Assembly: GCF_015207505.1 (NCBI RefSeq)
Contig: NZ_JADEWT010000006.1
Span: 44,009 to 108,008, forward strand
DNA from: Tychonema sp. LEGE 06208
Lineage (GTDB): Bacteria > Cyanobacteriota > Cyanobacteriia > Cyanobacteriales > Microcoleaceae
Reading direction: 5' to 3'
DNA length: 64,000 bases
Positions 27,682 to 36,392 of this stretch are shown here, piece by piece. Numbering within the stretch: the stretch's first letter is position 1; the number at the start of each line of letters is the position of its first letter. The notes under the pieces were generated by a model. It was not told the origin of the DNA. It saw nothing but the letters and a program-made list of their open reading frames with translations, and made no database searches. The position numbers and the translations under genes were made by a program.

Positions 27682-27747
27682 TATGATTGTGGTCATTCTT
27701 AGCAAAACGTTCTAATTCAAAATTGAATAAAGAGCACCTTAGAACTA

Positions 27748-28587
27748 TTACCAATCTCCACCGCCGCCGTCTCCACCAGAGTCACCCCCGCCAAAGCTAC
27801 CGCCGGAGTCGCTACTGCTGTAATCGCTGCTACTGCTGTAATCGCTGCTACTACTACTACTACTACTGCTACTATTAGCAGAGGATCTAGTCAACCAAAT
27901 TATCCATCCTATAAATAAAAAACTTAAGAAAAATCTCAACTGCTCACCTGTGGAGCCACTATTCTTAACAACTGGTGATTCTGCAGGTATTGGCGACGGT
28001 TTCACCCCTTGAGATTGTACGATGGGAGCTAAAGGCAGCGCGTTTTGAGATTGCACATTTGCGATCGGAGTTTGTAAAACATTTACTAATGCCTTTGTCC
28101 CCGCCAATGTACCCCCGTTAAAGTCCTGCTGTTTAAATCTGGGCGTAATTTCGGTTTTAATAATTCCCACTACTCGCGCATCGGGTAAAATACTTTGAAT
28201 GCCAGAACCTGTTTTAATTTGAACGCGGCGTTCACCCGACGAAATCAACAACAAAACTCCGTTATTTGTACCTTTTTTGCCAATTCCCCAAAAGTTAAAT
28301 AATTGTGTAGCAAATGCTTTTGGTGTCGCAGATGGTTTAGTATCAGGCACTGTCACAACAGCAATTTCCGAGCCGTTTTTTGCCTCCAACTCTGCAATCA
28401 TCTGATTTAGCTGAGTTTCTGTGCTGTCACTGAGAATATTGGCTTTATCTGTTACCCAAGTGTGATTTTGGCGTGGATTCGGTACTTCTTGTACTGTTAT
28501 AGCTGGACTCGTTAGGGGAAATACAATTGCCGAGAAGCACAGCAAACTGCTAAAAATTATTTGTTTTTTGCTAGATTGTAATTGCAT
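27748..28587 (-). CDS. TPM-domain (YgcG-like) exported protein
   Basis: This 279-residue protein has a signal peptide (IIFSSLLCFSAIVFPLTSPA), a TPM domain (about 40-170: VTDKANILSDSTETQLNQMI, VVTVPDTKPS, FNFWGIGKKGTNNGVLLLIS, RVQIKTGSGI), a proline-containing linker, one membrane helix (LRFFLSFLFIGWIIWLT) and a Ser/Asp/Gly-rich tail ending GGGGDW. TPM domains occur in the thylakoid photosystem II repair factor TLP18.3 and in bacterial YgcG. The ATG at 28587 has a CAGGAGA ribosome site in front; an upstream in-frame TTG is less likely. Confidence 0.88.
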   Translation of the reverse strand: MQLQSSKKQIIFSSLLCFSAIVFPLTSPAITVQEVPNPRQNHTWVTDKANILSDSTETQLNQMIAELEAKNGSEIAVVTVPDTKPSATPKAFATQLFNFWGIGKKGTNNGVLLLISSGERRVQIKTGSGIQSILPDARVVGIIKTEITPRFKQQDFNGGTLAGTKALVNVLQTPIANVQSQNALPLAPIVQSQGVKPSPIPAESPVVKNSGSTGEQLRFFLSFLFIGWIIWLTRSSANSSSSSSSSSSDYSSSSDYSSSDSGGSFGGGDSGGDGGGGDW

Positions 28588-28722
28588 CGTTTCAGTCTCC
28601 TGAATAAGTGCCAATCAAAAAAAATAAATAGATATGTCCGCCTAATTACAATTAAATAACCAGCTCGCTCTCGCGTCAATTCATATTATTCAGAAGTTAG
28701 ATTCATAAAAGTCATATTTTTA

Positions 28723-28860
28723 GTAGGGACACGGCAGTGCCGTGTCCCTACAGAAAATCATTTAGGATTGCTATAGACGCACGGGCGGCCAGAAACCGGG
28801 TTTTTAACCAAAATAATTGCTCACAACCCTGAATTTCGGTTCAAAAACCCGGTTTCTTAG
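28723..28860. repeat. GGGACACGG palindrome and AAACCGGG inverted repeats
   Basis: A perfect 14-1-14 palindrome with arms starting GTAGGGACACGGCA spans 28723-28751. A pair AGAAACCGGGTTTTT (28791) and AAAAACCCGGTTTCTT (about 28843) forms a second inverted repeat, related to those near 13.6 kb. No gene is evident in 28588-28895. Confidence 0.8.
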
Positions 28861-28895
28861 TGGGCGAGTGCGATCGCCAACTAATTTAGATATAT

Positions 28896-29426
28896 TTAAG
28901 GAGAAGGAAGTTGTGGCACAAAATTGCTGCTGCCTTTATAACCGGATAAAAGAGCAAGTTTTTCCAAAGATTGCCTGCCGGTGTAATATTTGCCCCGAAT
29001 TTCCCAAGTTGGATAAGCTTGAATCTTCGCAGCTTTGCACAAATCCGGTTGAGCATTTTTCCCCCTGGGATCGCACTCAATGTAAGTAATCGCGGTAAAT
29101 GCTTCTTTGCCGAAAAGTTCTTGTTGCGTGTGACAGTGAGGACACCAGTAAGCACCGTACATTTTAGCTTCGATCGTCTGCAAATGGGTTGCTAAAGCTA
29201 TTTGATCCGGCGCGGATTCGCTAAGAATCGGGGGCGCTTCTGGTTCGGTAACAGGCTGTGCGGCAGGAGGTGGAGGGAGGGTTTGTGCTAAAGTTTGAGT
29301 GGATTGGTTGCTGAAGCTTAACTGTGCAATTCCTCCGTCTGCTTTGGTACTGCCGAAAATCCCCAGAGTTAGGAAAATTGCGATCGCACAAAAGTTGAAT
29401 TTGCTTACTTTCATCTTGAATTTCAT
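28896..29426 (-). CDS. Exported thioredoxin-like protein, VKOR-associated type
   Basis: This 176-residue protein has a signal peptide (FNFCAIAIFLTLGIFGSTKA), a Pro/Glu-rich linker and one thioredoxin-like domain (about 75-170) with active site WCPHC and the later pair ECDPRG / PDLCKAAKIQAYPTWEI. It closely parallels the C-terminal domain of the VKOR fusion at 22.6-22.9 kb (MYGSYTCSHC versus MYGAYWCPHC; KNARPDLC versus KNAQPDLC). It may be a soluble partner that accepts or passes disulfides outside the cytoplasm (inference). Its start overlaps the stop of the SLOG gene by 4 bases, so the two are translationally coupled. Confidence 0.9.
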   Translation of the reverse strand: MKFKMKVSKFNFCAIAIFLTLGIFGSTKADGGIAQLSFSNQSTQTLAQTLPPPPAAQPVTEPEAPPILSESAPDQIALATHLQTIEAKMYGAYWCPHCHTQQELFGKEAFTAITYIECDPRGKNAQPDLCKAAKIQAYPTWEIRGKYYTGRQSLEKLALLSGYKGSSNFVPQLPSP

Positions 29427-29920
29427 CTGGGATTTGCTAGGATTTCGCGAGCTTGATTCATAGCCTCTACAGCATTGTGTACCACAAAAATGTTATTTTT
29501 GCCTAAATCTTTAAAGAAAAGTTGACTTTCCCAGCTATGATTTAACAAAATAACTTGCTTGTGAGCTTTGATGGCGAGGGCAATTTCCGAAGCGGTACCC
29601 GCGCCCGTACCGCAGGCAATTATCACATCTGAAGAAAGAATATTAATGTTATTTCTGGCGTTTCCCATATCGGTGACAATGGCAATATCTACAGCTTCGG
29701 AAATGCCGCGAGTATCCTTTCCCGGAAGGATGCCGATTGTTAAACCGTTAGCTGATTTTGCACCTTTGTTGGCGGCATCCATCACGCCGAGATTTCGGCC
29801 GCCAGTTAGCAATATCCATCCAGCTTCGGCGATGAGTTGTCCGAGTTGATAGGCGTTTTCTAAGTCGGTTGATGTGGCACTTTCGCCTGGGCCCATGATG
29901 CCGATGATAGTTTTCTTCAT
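29423..29920 (-). CDS. SLOG/LOG-like Rossmann protein (TIGR00725 type)
   Basis: This 165-residue nucleotide-binding protein is related to LOG/lysine-decarboxylase-like proteins. Motifs are GIMGPGESATSTDLENAYQL, WILLTGGRNLGVMDAANKGA (in place of the classic GGG-x-G-MG of LOG), and the later CGTGAGTASEIALAI (compare PGGxGTxxE of LOG), where the Glu is retained. Canonical LOG enzymes release cytokinin bases from nucleotides. This shorter branch has no established reaction. Its stop overlaps the start of the thioredoxin-like gene (ATGA). Confidence 0.85.
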   Translation of the reverse strand: MKKTIIGIMGPGESATSTDLENAYQLGQLIAEAGWILLTGGRNLGVMDAANKGAKSANGLTIGILPGKDTRGISEAVDIAIVTDMGNARNNINILSSDVIIACGTGAGTASEIALAIKAHKQVILLNHSWESQLFFKDLGKNNIFVVHNAVEAMNQAREILANPR

Positions 29921-29929
29921 GGTTTATGG

Positions 29930-30115
29930 TTGAGTATCTGGTTGGGAAGAATGTGTGTTATTTTTTCATTAAACAGGTCAAAGAAAATAAGTATCGCTAA
30001 AAGTCCCGAAACCAAGCTGATAGAAAAAATTCGTAGCTTACCGCCGGATAAAATTATCTATCGCCTTTTTGATTGTATAACGGGCGCTCGCACTTTTGTT
30101 GTTTCTGAACAATAG
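29930..30115 (+). pseudogene. Possible DUF2281-like antitoxin remnant
   Basis: The frame contains KLIEKIRSLPPDKI, which resembles the start of DUF2281/antitoxin-type proteins. The expected EV-x-D-FVEFL continuation is missing and the frame stops after 61 codons. No partner toxin is seen. It may be a decayed fragment or not a gene at all. Confidence 0.3.
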
Positions 30116-30157
30116 GGTTTATGCTGCTTCCATTTGTAATCGACGTTCTACTTGTTC

Positions 30158-30562
30158 CTATTCATTTTCTAATAGCCAGAGTTTAGCTTCTTCATAACTT
30201 GAACTGGCAAACACGATTTGATGATTTTGAGCAGGATCGTAGATAGAGCTATTACCTGAATAGTCACCTTGATAGTTTGTATCGCGCGAAGGTGCAGAAA
30301 TTTTGAGTGCATAATTTGTTGCACCCAAGTTATCGATGCTAAATGTACCGGAATTTGTGCCGTCGGTGGCGATGTCTTTGACGACTTTTCCTTCACTGTC
30401 AAGCAGTTGCATCCCCACCACGGAAGTGAAACCTTCGGCGGTGACACGGAAACTTCCTGTATTCAGTCGATTGAAGCGATAGGTATCGATGGGGTCTGTT
30501 TTGCCCGCAAAGTCGATCGAGAAATAGTTGTCGTTAAGATTGCCGATAGAAGTAGTAGACAT
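30158..30562 (-). CDS. PPC-domain-like protein
   Basis: This 134-residue protein is made of one pre-peptidase C-terminal-like beta-sandwich: NDNYFSIDFAGKTDPIDTYR, GSFRVTAEGFTSVVGMQLLD, GTFSIDNLGATNYALKISAP. PPC modules usually sit at the end of secreted proteases and other exported proteins. Here the module stands alone without a signal peptide, unless the start is missed. The start is supported by GAGGTGCGCC just upstream. The function is unknown. Confidence 0.7.
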   Translation of the reverse strand: MSTTSIGNLNDNYFSIDFAGKTDPIDTYRFNRLNTGSFRVTAEGFTSVVGMQLLDSEGKVVKDIATDGTNSGTFSIDNLGATNYALKISAPSRDTNYQGDYSGNSSIYDPAQNHQIVFASSSYEEAKLWLLENE

Positions 30563-30715
30563 GGCGCACCTCGATTAATCCGATAATTTGGGCTGACATT
30601 TATCTATCTGGAGTGCGTCGGAGTTTTTATGCGAAATTTATATTTGTGTAATATAACTTTATATAGAAGGTGCGATCGCCCGTAGGAGATCGCACTGTTA
30701 GACATCAGACTTACC

Positions 30716-31426
30716 CTAGACAACCGGCTGCTGATTTTTTGCATCCCAGTAGAACAAAAACAAAACTATGATGGGCAATGCAGAAAGAATACTCGCAATA
30801 CACTGGTAGATTAATTCGATTCCAAAGTTATCATGTTGTCCAATTAATGATAGCGGTAAATACAAAATCCAAGACACAATCATCGAAGCAATAAACAATC
30901 CAAGATAGGTCAGAATCATCGTCCAAAATATCTTCCATCTTTTCCCTTGAGTCAAATTCGCACTCATTTTTTGAGCCTTCGAGCCTTCTACACCTTCCAG
31001 CACCACAGCGGCATCAATTAGTGCATAGCGCAATGCTAAGATGACACCTGGAACGATGAAAACAATTACACCACCTAGCACAATCAATCCAGTGACAAAA
31101 CGAGTTCCGAACAGCTTGAAACACTTTCGTGCTGCGTGGGTCATGGACTCACGATAAGTTGGATGAAGTCCCCGCTTCAACTGAGCAAGTGCATGAAGTA
31201 ATGCACCCACGTACAGCGTACCAAACGAGCCTTCAATGAATTGCGACATTCGCAACTCTTGAATGGTTATACGCAACTCGTCTCCGCCAGTCATCCCTGG
31301 AAAAACGTACAGGCGCAAATATATCAACAGAATTGACCCCGGCAACCATACTGTTAGCACTATCAAACTAAACAGCACAAAGTTTGATGCGAACAATGCA
31401 AGAGCTTCACGGATTTTTTGAATCAT
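30716..31426 (-). CDS. Polytopic membrane protein, DUF975/YciC-like
   Basis: This 236-residue protein has about six membrane helices, with a long loop in the middle (LKRGLHPTYRESMTHAARKC) and a repeated RY-A-L-IDAAVVLEG segment that resembles glycerophosphodiesterase membrane-domain and YciC/DUF975-type proteins. No catalytic motif is visible. Function is unassigned, and it is probably a single-gene unit on the minus strand. Confidence 0.65.
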   Translation of the reverse strand: MIQKIREALALFASNFVLFSLIVLTVWLPGSILLIYLRLYVFPGMTGGDELRITIQELRMSQFIEGSFGTLYVGALLHALAQLKRGLHPTYRESMTHAARKCFKLFGTRFVTGLIVLGGVIVFIVPGVILALRYALIDAAVVLEGVEGSKAQKMSANLTQGKRWKIFWTMILTYLGLFIASMIVSWILYLPLSLIGQHDNFGIELIYQCIASILSALPIIVLFLFYWDAKNQQPVV

Positions 31427-31642
31427 AAAGTGTAGGGTCTACATTATGAATAAATTTTTATATGACAATTTAAATTTTGAGGTGCTTTCAGACTAGCTTG
31501 CAAGGGTTATTTTGTCAAGTAAATAAACTGAATTTTTGGCGAGAGTCGTCGATCGCTTTAATCTTCACTGCTACTATTTTTTTGCTTTCACTTGAGTATT
31601 TTTGGAACCCGCTTTTTATTTCTCAGCTTCACGATTCTGAGT

Positions 31643-31686
31643 AAGTGTAAGTTTTGTTTCACGAGCGTTAAACTTAACTTACACTT
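31643..31686 (-). terminator. Hairpin downstream of the UbiA gene
   Basis: AAGTGTAAGTT (31643-31653) and AACTTACACTT (31676-31686) form a perfect 11-bp inverted repeat, 17 bases beyond the UbiA stop. The loop is long (22 bases), so terminator activity is plausible but not certain. Confidence 0.5.
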
Positions 31687-31702
31687 GATATTGAGGAACT
31701 TA

Positions 31703-32587
31703 TCAAAAAATATCTCCAACAATCATCCCCGCCAAAATCACAAAACCCACCCAAACATTTTGGCGGAAAATTTGACCGTAAACGGGATTCGGAATGTCGG
31801 TCTTTCGCAGTTGATTGTACTGCAAAACCCACAAAATCGCTGCCGCACAAATTGCGATCCAAAAACCAATATGCAACTGTAAATTAATCCCCATTGCTGC
31901 TAACAAACCGACAGTCCCTACAAAGAAAAAACCCACAGCATTAGCGGCATGATCCCCGAAAAATATCGCGCTGGAATTCACACCCAAACGCAAATCATCT
32001 TCTCTGTCGCTCATCGCGTAAACTGTGTCAAATCCCATCGTCCAAAACACGACGGCTCCCCACAGCAGCCAAGTTGCTATTTCTAATTGATTGACAGCCG
32101 CGCTCCAACTAATTAATACGGCAAATCCCCAGGCTATTGATAATACTAATTGGGGTACTGGAAAGAATCTTTTTGCTAGGGGATAGCAGATAATTACTGG
32201 TACGGCGGCAACGCACAGCCAGAAGCTTAAAGGATTGAGATAAAATGCAAGAATGGCGGCGCTTGCTAAGGAAATTAAGGCAACTCCTATTCCTGTTTGT
32301 ACGGTGAGGGCGCGGGATGCTAGGGGGCGCGATCGCGTTCTTTCGACTTCGGGATCGATATCGCGATCCCACAAGTCGTTGATCGCGCATCCCGCCGCAC
32401 TCGTGGCTAAGGTGCCCAACACGATCGCGCCTACCAACGCTACTGGTGGCTTACCCTGTGCTGCTAAAAACACGGCCCAGAGGGCTGGTATCATTAAAAT
32501 CAGCCTTCCTGCTGGTTTGTCCCACCTCAAAAGCCTTATGATGGTTAGTAATTTGGATTCGGTTGGGCGATCGGACTCTTGAAGCAT
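31703..32587 (-). CDS. UbiA-type 4-hydroxybenzoate polyprenyltransferase
   Basis: This 294-residue membrane prenyltransferase attaches a polyprenyl (solanesyl) chain to 4-hydroxybenzoate, a step in cyanobacterial plastoquinone synthesis. Both Asp-rich motifs are present: INDLWDRDID (NDxxDxxxD, about 70-80) and DREDDLRLGVNS (about 190-200). There are about nine helices. The ATG at 32587 is chosen because upstream codons come from A/T-rich intergenic DNA and the alternative at 32629 is a TTG. It diverges from the Ppx/GppA gene. Confidence 0.92.
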   Translation of the reverse strand: MLQESDRPTESKLLTIIRLLRWDKPAGRLILMIPALWAVFLAAQGKPPVALVGAIVLGTLATSAAGCAINDLWDRDIDPEVERTRSRPLASRALTVQTGIGVALISLASAAILAFYLNPLSFWLCVAAVPVIICYPLAKRFFPVPQLVLSIAWGFAVLISWSAAVNQLEIATWLLWGAVVFWTMGFDTVYAMSDREDDLRLGVNSSAIFFGDHAANAVGFFFVGTVGLLAAMGINLQLHIGFWIAICAAAILWVLQYNQLRKTDIPNPVYGQIFRQNVWVGFVILAGMIVGDIF

Positions 32588-32649
32588 TTTAATTCTAGAT
32601 TTTAGATTTTTAACATTAAATGTTATCAAATTTTAGGCAAAATCACCTA

Positions 32650-32735
32650 ATATAGCGGTTCTCAAAAAAGTGATGTATGTCCCCATGCCCGATGTCCGAT
32701 GCCCCATGCCCGATGCCCTAATTCCCAATTTTTGC
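32650..32735. repeat. CCCATGCCCGATG repeat element
   Basis: TATAGCGGTTCTCAAAAAAG at about 32651 leads into several copies of CCCGATGCC/CCCATGCCC units. The leading segment matches the repeat at 42101-42130 (TATAGCCTTTATCAAAAAAG), so these appear to be related elements. Confidence 0.65.
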
Positions 32736-32803
32736 TGATTTCATAGGATGCCTAACTGGATTCGTGAAATAATCATAATATCTATCAACCCCCATACACT
32801 CCA

Positions 32804-34414
32804 ATGGTTAATTCAAGTGCTTCTGCGGAGTCAAACCGCATTATTGCTGCTATTGATATGGGTACTAACTCGTTTCACATGGTGGTGGCGCGGATCGAGC
32901 CGAAATTACCCGCCTTTGCGATTATTGCTAGAGAAAAAGATACGGTTCGGTTAGGCGATTCCGAAGCAAAAACAGGCTGTTTAAAGGCTGAGGTTATGGA
33001 AAGGGCGATCGCCACTCTGAGCCGTTTTCTAGACATTGCTAAAACTTTCAACGCCGAACAAATTATCGCTGTGGCTACGAGTGCGATTCGAGAAGCTCCT
33101 AACGGGCGGGATTTTCTCAAACGAGTTGCTGACGAATTAGACCTGAATGTTAGCTTAATTTCCGGTCAGGAAGAAGCGCGGAGAATTTATCTCGGCGTGC
33201 TTTCGGGTATGGAATTCAACAATCAGTCCCAGGTAATTATTGATATTGGGGGCGGTTCTACCGAGTTAATTTTAGGAGATAGCTCGGAACCTCGCTGTCT
33301 CACCAGTACCAAAATCGGTGCTGTGCGCTTAACAAAAGAATTTGTTAAAACTGACCCGATTAGCAGAGAGGAGTTTGCCTATTTGCAAGCTTATATTCGG
33401 ATTTCGATCGAAAGACCGATCGACGAATTGCGAGATCAATTCAAGGCTGGCGAAACTCTGCGTTTAATTGGTACCGCTGGAACCATCGAAACTCTAGCAG
33501 CCATTAACGCTCGCGAAAAGCTGGGAACAGTTCCGAGTCCGTTGACAGGCTATCAATTAAGTCTAAAGGATTTGCGCGATTTAGTCAACCGTTTCCGCAA
33601 ACTTTCTTACTCAGAAAGACTGGCAATTCCGGGAATGTCGGACAAGCGGGCAGAAATTATTCTCGCCGGCGCTTTGATTTTGCAGGAAGCCATGACACTA
33701 TTAGGAATGGAATCGATCACTGTGTGCGATCGGTCTCTGAGAGAAGGTGTCATTGTTGACTGGATGCTGAGTCACGGTTTAATAGAAAACCGCTTGCGCT
33801 ATCAAGGTTCAATCCGCCAGCGCAGCATTCTGCTGATGGCTGAAAAATATCAAGTCAATACAGAACAAAGCGAAAGAACCGCAGAATTTTCCCTCAAATT
33901 GTTCGACCAAACCCAAGGAATTTTACACAATTGGGGAACCGAAGAACGGGAGTTGCTGTGGGCCGCCGCGATTCTGCACAATTGCGGTTTGTACGTCAGT
34001 CATTCGGCGCACCACAAACATTCTTACTATTTAATTCGCAATGGTGAGTTATTGGGCTACACTGAAACAGAGATTGAAGTAATTGCTAATCTGGCTCGCT
34101 ATCACCGGAAAAGCCCCCCGAAAAAGAAACATGAGAATTTTATAAACCTCCCCAAAAACTACCGAGAAATCGTTAGTAAACTTCATCCTTTTCTGCGGCT
34201 GGCTGTAGCTTTGGACAGGCGGCAAATAGGCGCAATTGCTAATTTCAAAAGCGAACACCGCCCCGAACTTCGAGAGTTTCACTTGCGGCTTCAACCGCTC
34301 GACTCCGAGGACGATTGCGCTTTGGAAATGTGGAGTTTAGATTACAAAAAACCGTGTTTTGAAGATGAGTACAATCTCAAATTGATAGCAACTTTGGAGG
34401 GAATATGCGGTTAA
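32804..34414 (+). CDS. ppx: Exopolyphosphatase / pppGpp phosphohydrolase
   Basis: This 536-residue enzyme of the Ppx/GppA family (ASKHA fold) hydrolyses terminal phosphates of polyphosphate and possibly pppGpp. Motifs: IAAIDMGTNSFHMVVARI (phosphate 1), VATSAIREAPNG, SGQEEARRIYLGVLSG, IIDIGGGSTELILG (phosphate 2), and IGTAGTIETLAAI. The C-terminal HD-like domain has ILHNCGLYVSHSAHHKHSYYL. Its length fits exopolyphosphatases with the C-terminal domain. It diverges from the UbiA gene. Confidence 0.94.
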   Translation: MVNSSASAESNRIIAAIDMGTNSFHMVVARIEPKLPAFAIIAREKDTVRLGDSEAKTGCLKAEVMERAIATLSRFLDIAKTFNAEQIIAVATSAIREAPNGRDFLKRVADELDLNVSLISGQEEARRIYLGVLSGMEFNNQSQVIIDIGGGSTELILGDSSEPRCLTSTKIGAVRLTKEFVKTDPISREEFAYLQAYIRISIERPIDELRDQFKAGETLRLIGTAGTIETLAAINAREKLGTVPSPLTGYQLSLKDLRDLVNRFRKLSYSERLAIPGMSDKRAEIILAGALILQEAMTLLGMESITVCDRSLREGVIVDWMLSHGLIENRLRYQGSIRQRSILLMAEKYQVNTEQSERTAEFSLKLFDQTQGILHNWGTEERELLWAAAILHNCGLYVSHSAHHKHSYYLIRNGELLGYTETEIEVIANLARYHRKSPPKKKHENFINLPKNYREIVSKLHPFLRLAVALDRRQIGAIANFKSEHRPELREFHLRLQPLDSEDDCALEMWSLDYKKPCFEDEYNLKLIATLEGICG

Positions 34415-34429
34415 AATTCATGAGTCATT

Positions 34430-34635
34430 AGTTATTGGTTATTGGTTATTGGTTATTGGTTATTGGTTATTGGTTATTGGTTATTGGTTACTTGCTACGA
34501 ATTTCCAATCCCTCCGCAACGCTAGAGCCCAATTCTCAATTCCCAATAACAACTAACAAATAACAGCTAACAGCTAACAGTTAACAGTCAACAGTCAACA
34601 GTCAACAGTCATTAGTCAACAGTCAACAATCAAAT
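34430..34635. repeat. Heptamer arrays with core 2 (inverted copy)
   Basis: Tandem TTATTGG units (34434-34490) run into core 2 (TTGCTACGAATTTCCAATCC to CAATTCTCAATTCCCAATAA, about 34491-34550), followed by CTAACAA/CAGCTAA and CAACAGT heptamers. The same core lies in the opposite orientation at 38821-38882. Confidence 0.88.
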
Positions 34636-34641
34636 ACAAAA

Positions 34642-36069
34642 ATGTCAAATCCCTTGCTTTCCCTCAACTACGAACCAGCCCTCGAATCCCTCGGCGGCGA
34701 CTATTTTGATGAAGTCCCCGCAGCCGATTTTCCCCAGCACATCCTCCGTTTCCGCAACGACAAATTATTGCCAGTATTGGGTTTAGATCCCGCACAAGTA
34801 ACCGACCAACATTTCATCGAAGCCTTCGGTAAATTTCACTGCGTGCGTCCCTTTCTCGCACTCCGCTACCACGGCTATCAATTCAACGAATACAACCCGA
34901 ATTTAGGTGACGGTAGAGGCTTTTTGTACGGTCAAGTTCGCGGTACTGACGGCAGACTTTATGACTTCGGGACTAAAGGTTCCGGTCGCACTCCCTACTC
35001 GCGCCACGCTGATGGTAGACTCACTCTCAAAGGGGGAGTTCGCGAAGTTTTAGCCGCCGAAGCTTTGCACAGATTGGGAGTTCGGACATCTCGCTGTTTT
35101 AGTTTAGTTGAAACTGGGGATGCTTTGTGGCGGGGCGACGAACCCTCTCCCACGCGATCGTCCGTAATGGTGCGTTTTAGCCACTCTCACATCCGTTTTG
35201 GCACGTTTGAAAGACTACATTATATCCGCCGCCCGGATTTAACTAAAAAACTTTTAGATTTTGTAATTGAATATTACTATCCAGAACTGCATTTAGCAGC
35301 TAGCAATTCTGCTACTTCTTCCGAAGAAAAGTATGCGCTATTTTATGCAGAATTAGTCAAACGTGTCGCCGAATTGGTTGCTCAGTGGATGGCGGCTGGT
35401 TTTTGTCACGCGGTGCTAAATACTGATAATATGTCGATTACTGGAGAAAGTTTTGATTACGGGCCGTTTGCTTTTATTCCAACTTACAAGCCGGAATTTA
35501 CAGCAGCTTATTTCGATCACTACGGTCTTTATTGTTACGGAAATCAACCGTTTATTTGCAAGGGGAATTTAGAGAAGCTTCAGCAACCGCTAGCAGCGGC
35601 AATTCCTCAAGCTGATATGGATGCTGGTTTGGCAAAGTTTGGCGATTATTATAATGCAGCTTACCGCAAGTTGATGCTGAATAGATTGGGATTTGAGGAT
35701 TTGCCAGAAGCTGATGGTGATGAGCTTTTGAAGCTGACAATTAAGATGCTGGCGGAGTCTCAAGTTGATTATCACGATTTCTTTTGGGAATTGCGCCGAC
35801 AGTTCGATCGCACTTGGCGAGATGATGCTAGTCTAATCTTTAGCGAGGCGGAACCTGCGGAGTTGTTAGCACATTGGCGGGAGTTTTATTGTCACGTTTT
35901 GCAAAGTTTGTCGGCGGACGATATGGATGAGATGGCCCAGAGGTTGCGCCAGCACAATCCCGAACAATCGCTGTTGAGGCCGACGATTGAGGCTATTTGG
36001 GAACCCATCGCTCTTGAGGATAATTGGCAACCGTTTTATGATTTGGTTGAGCGAATTCAAAATTCTTAA
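34642..36069 (+). CDS. SelO/YdiU protein adenylyltransferase (AMPylase)
   Basis: This 475-residue SelO-family protein is an atypical kinase-fold enzyme that transfers AMP to Ser/Thr/Tyr of target proteins, linked to redox stress in other bacteria. The N-terminal region has [20 protein letters not shown], followed by [20 protein letters not shown] and [19 protein letters not shown]. The active-site region is [20 protein letters not shown], with the Asn and DYGPF that bind metal and ATP. The family's C-terminal redox Cys/Sec is not seen, as the protein ends VERIQNS. Confidence 0.93.
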   Translation: MSNPLLSLNYEPALESLGGDYFDEVPAADFPQHILRFRNDKLLPVLGLDPAQVTDQHFIEAFGKFHCVRPFLALRYHGYQFNEYNPNLGDGRGFLYGQVRGTDGRLYDFGTKGSGRTPYSRHADGRLTLKGGVREVLAAEALHRLGVRTSRCFSLVETGDALWRGDEPSPTRSSVMVRFSHSHIRFGTFERLHYIRRPDLTKKLLDFVIEYYYPELHLAASNSATSSEEKYALFYAELVKRVAELVAQWMAAGFCHAVLNTDNMSITGESFDYGPFAFIPTYKPEFTAAYFDHYGLYCYGNQPFICKGNLEKLQQPLAAAIPQADMDAGLAKFGDYYNAAYRKLMLNRLGFEDLPEADGDELLKLTIKMLAESQVDYHDFFWELRRQFDRTWRDDASLIFSEAEPAELLAHWREFYCHVLQSLSADDMDEMAQRLRQHNPEQSLLRPTIEAIWEPIALEDNWQPFYDLVERIQNS

Positions 36070-36149
36070 AGGGAATTGGGCGAGCGCGAAGCGGAGGGAT
36101 GGGGCATTGTTGACTATTAAGCTGTCGCGCAAATAAACATTGCATATTC

Positions 36150-36392
36150 AGGGCGGGCAGGATGCCTGCCCCACAAGAGTTTTACTGTTTTTTGACATAC
36201 AGTTTCAATGCCGCACAACTAACAACTAACAACTGACAAATGAGGGCGGGCACGCACCATCCACCGCCCCTACCAACTAACAACTAACAACTAACAACTA
36301 ACAACTAACAACTAACAACTAACAACTAACAACTAACAACTAACAACTAACAACTAACAACTAACAACTAACAACTGACAACTGACAACTAG
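36150..36392. repeat. GC palindrome and CTAACAA heptamer array
   Basis: GGGCGGGCAGGATGCCTGCCCC (about 36152-36173) is a short palindrome. From about 36279 to 36392 about 14 CTAACAA units follow, ending in CTGACAA variants. I see no gene in 36070-36392. Confidence 0.85.

Noticed and set aside
36279..36392. Possible CRISPR array
   Set aside because: The repeats are directly tandem 7-base units without unique spacers, so this is a simple tandem array.
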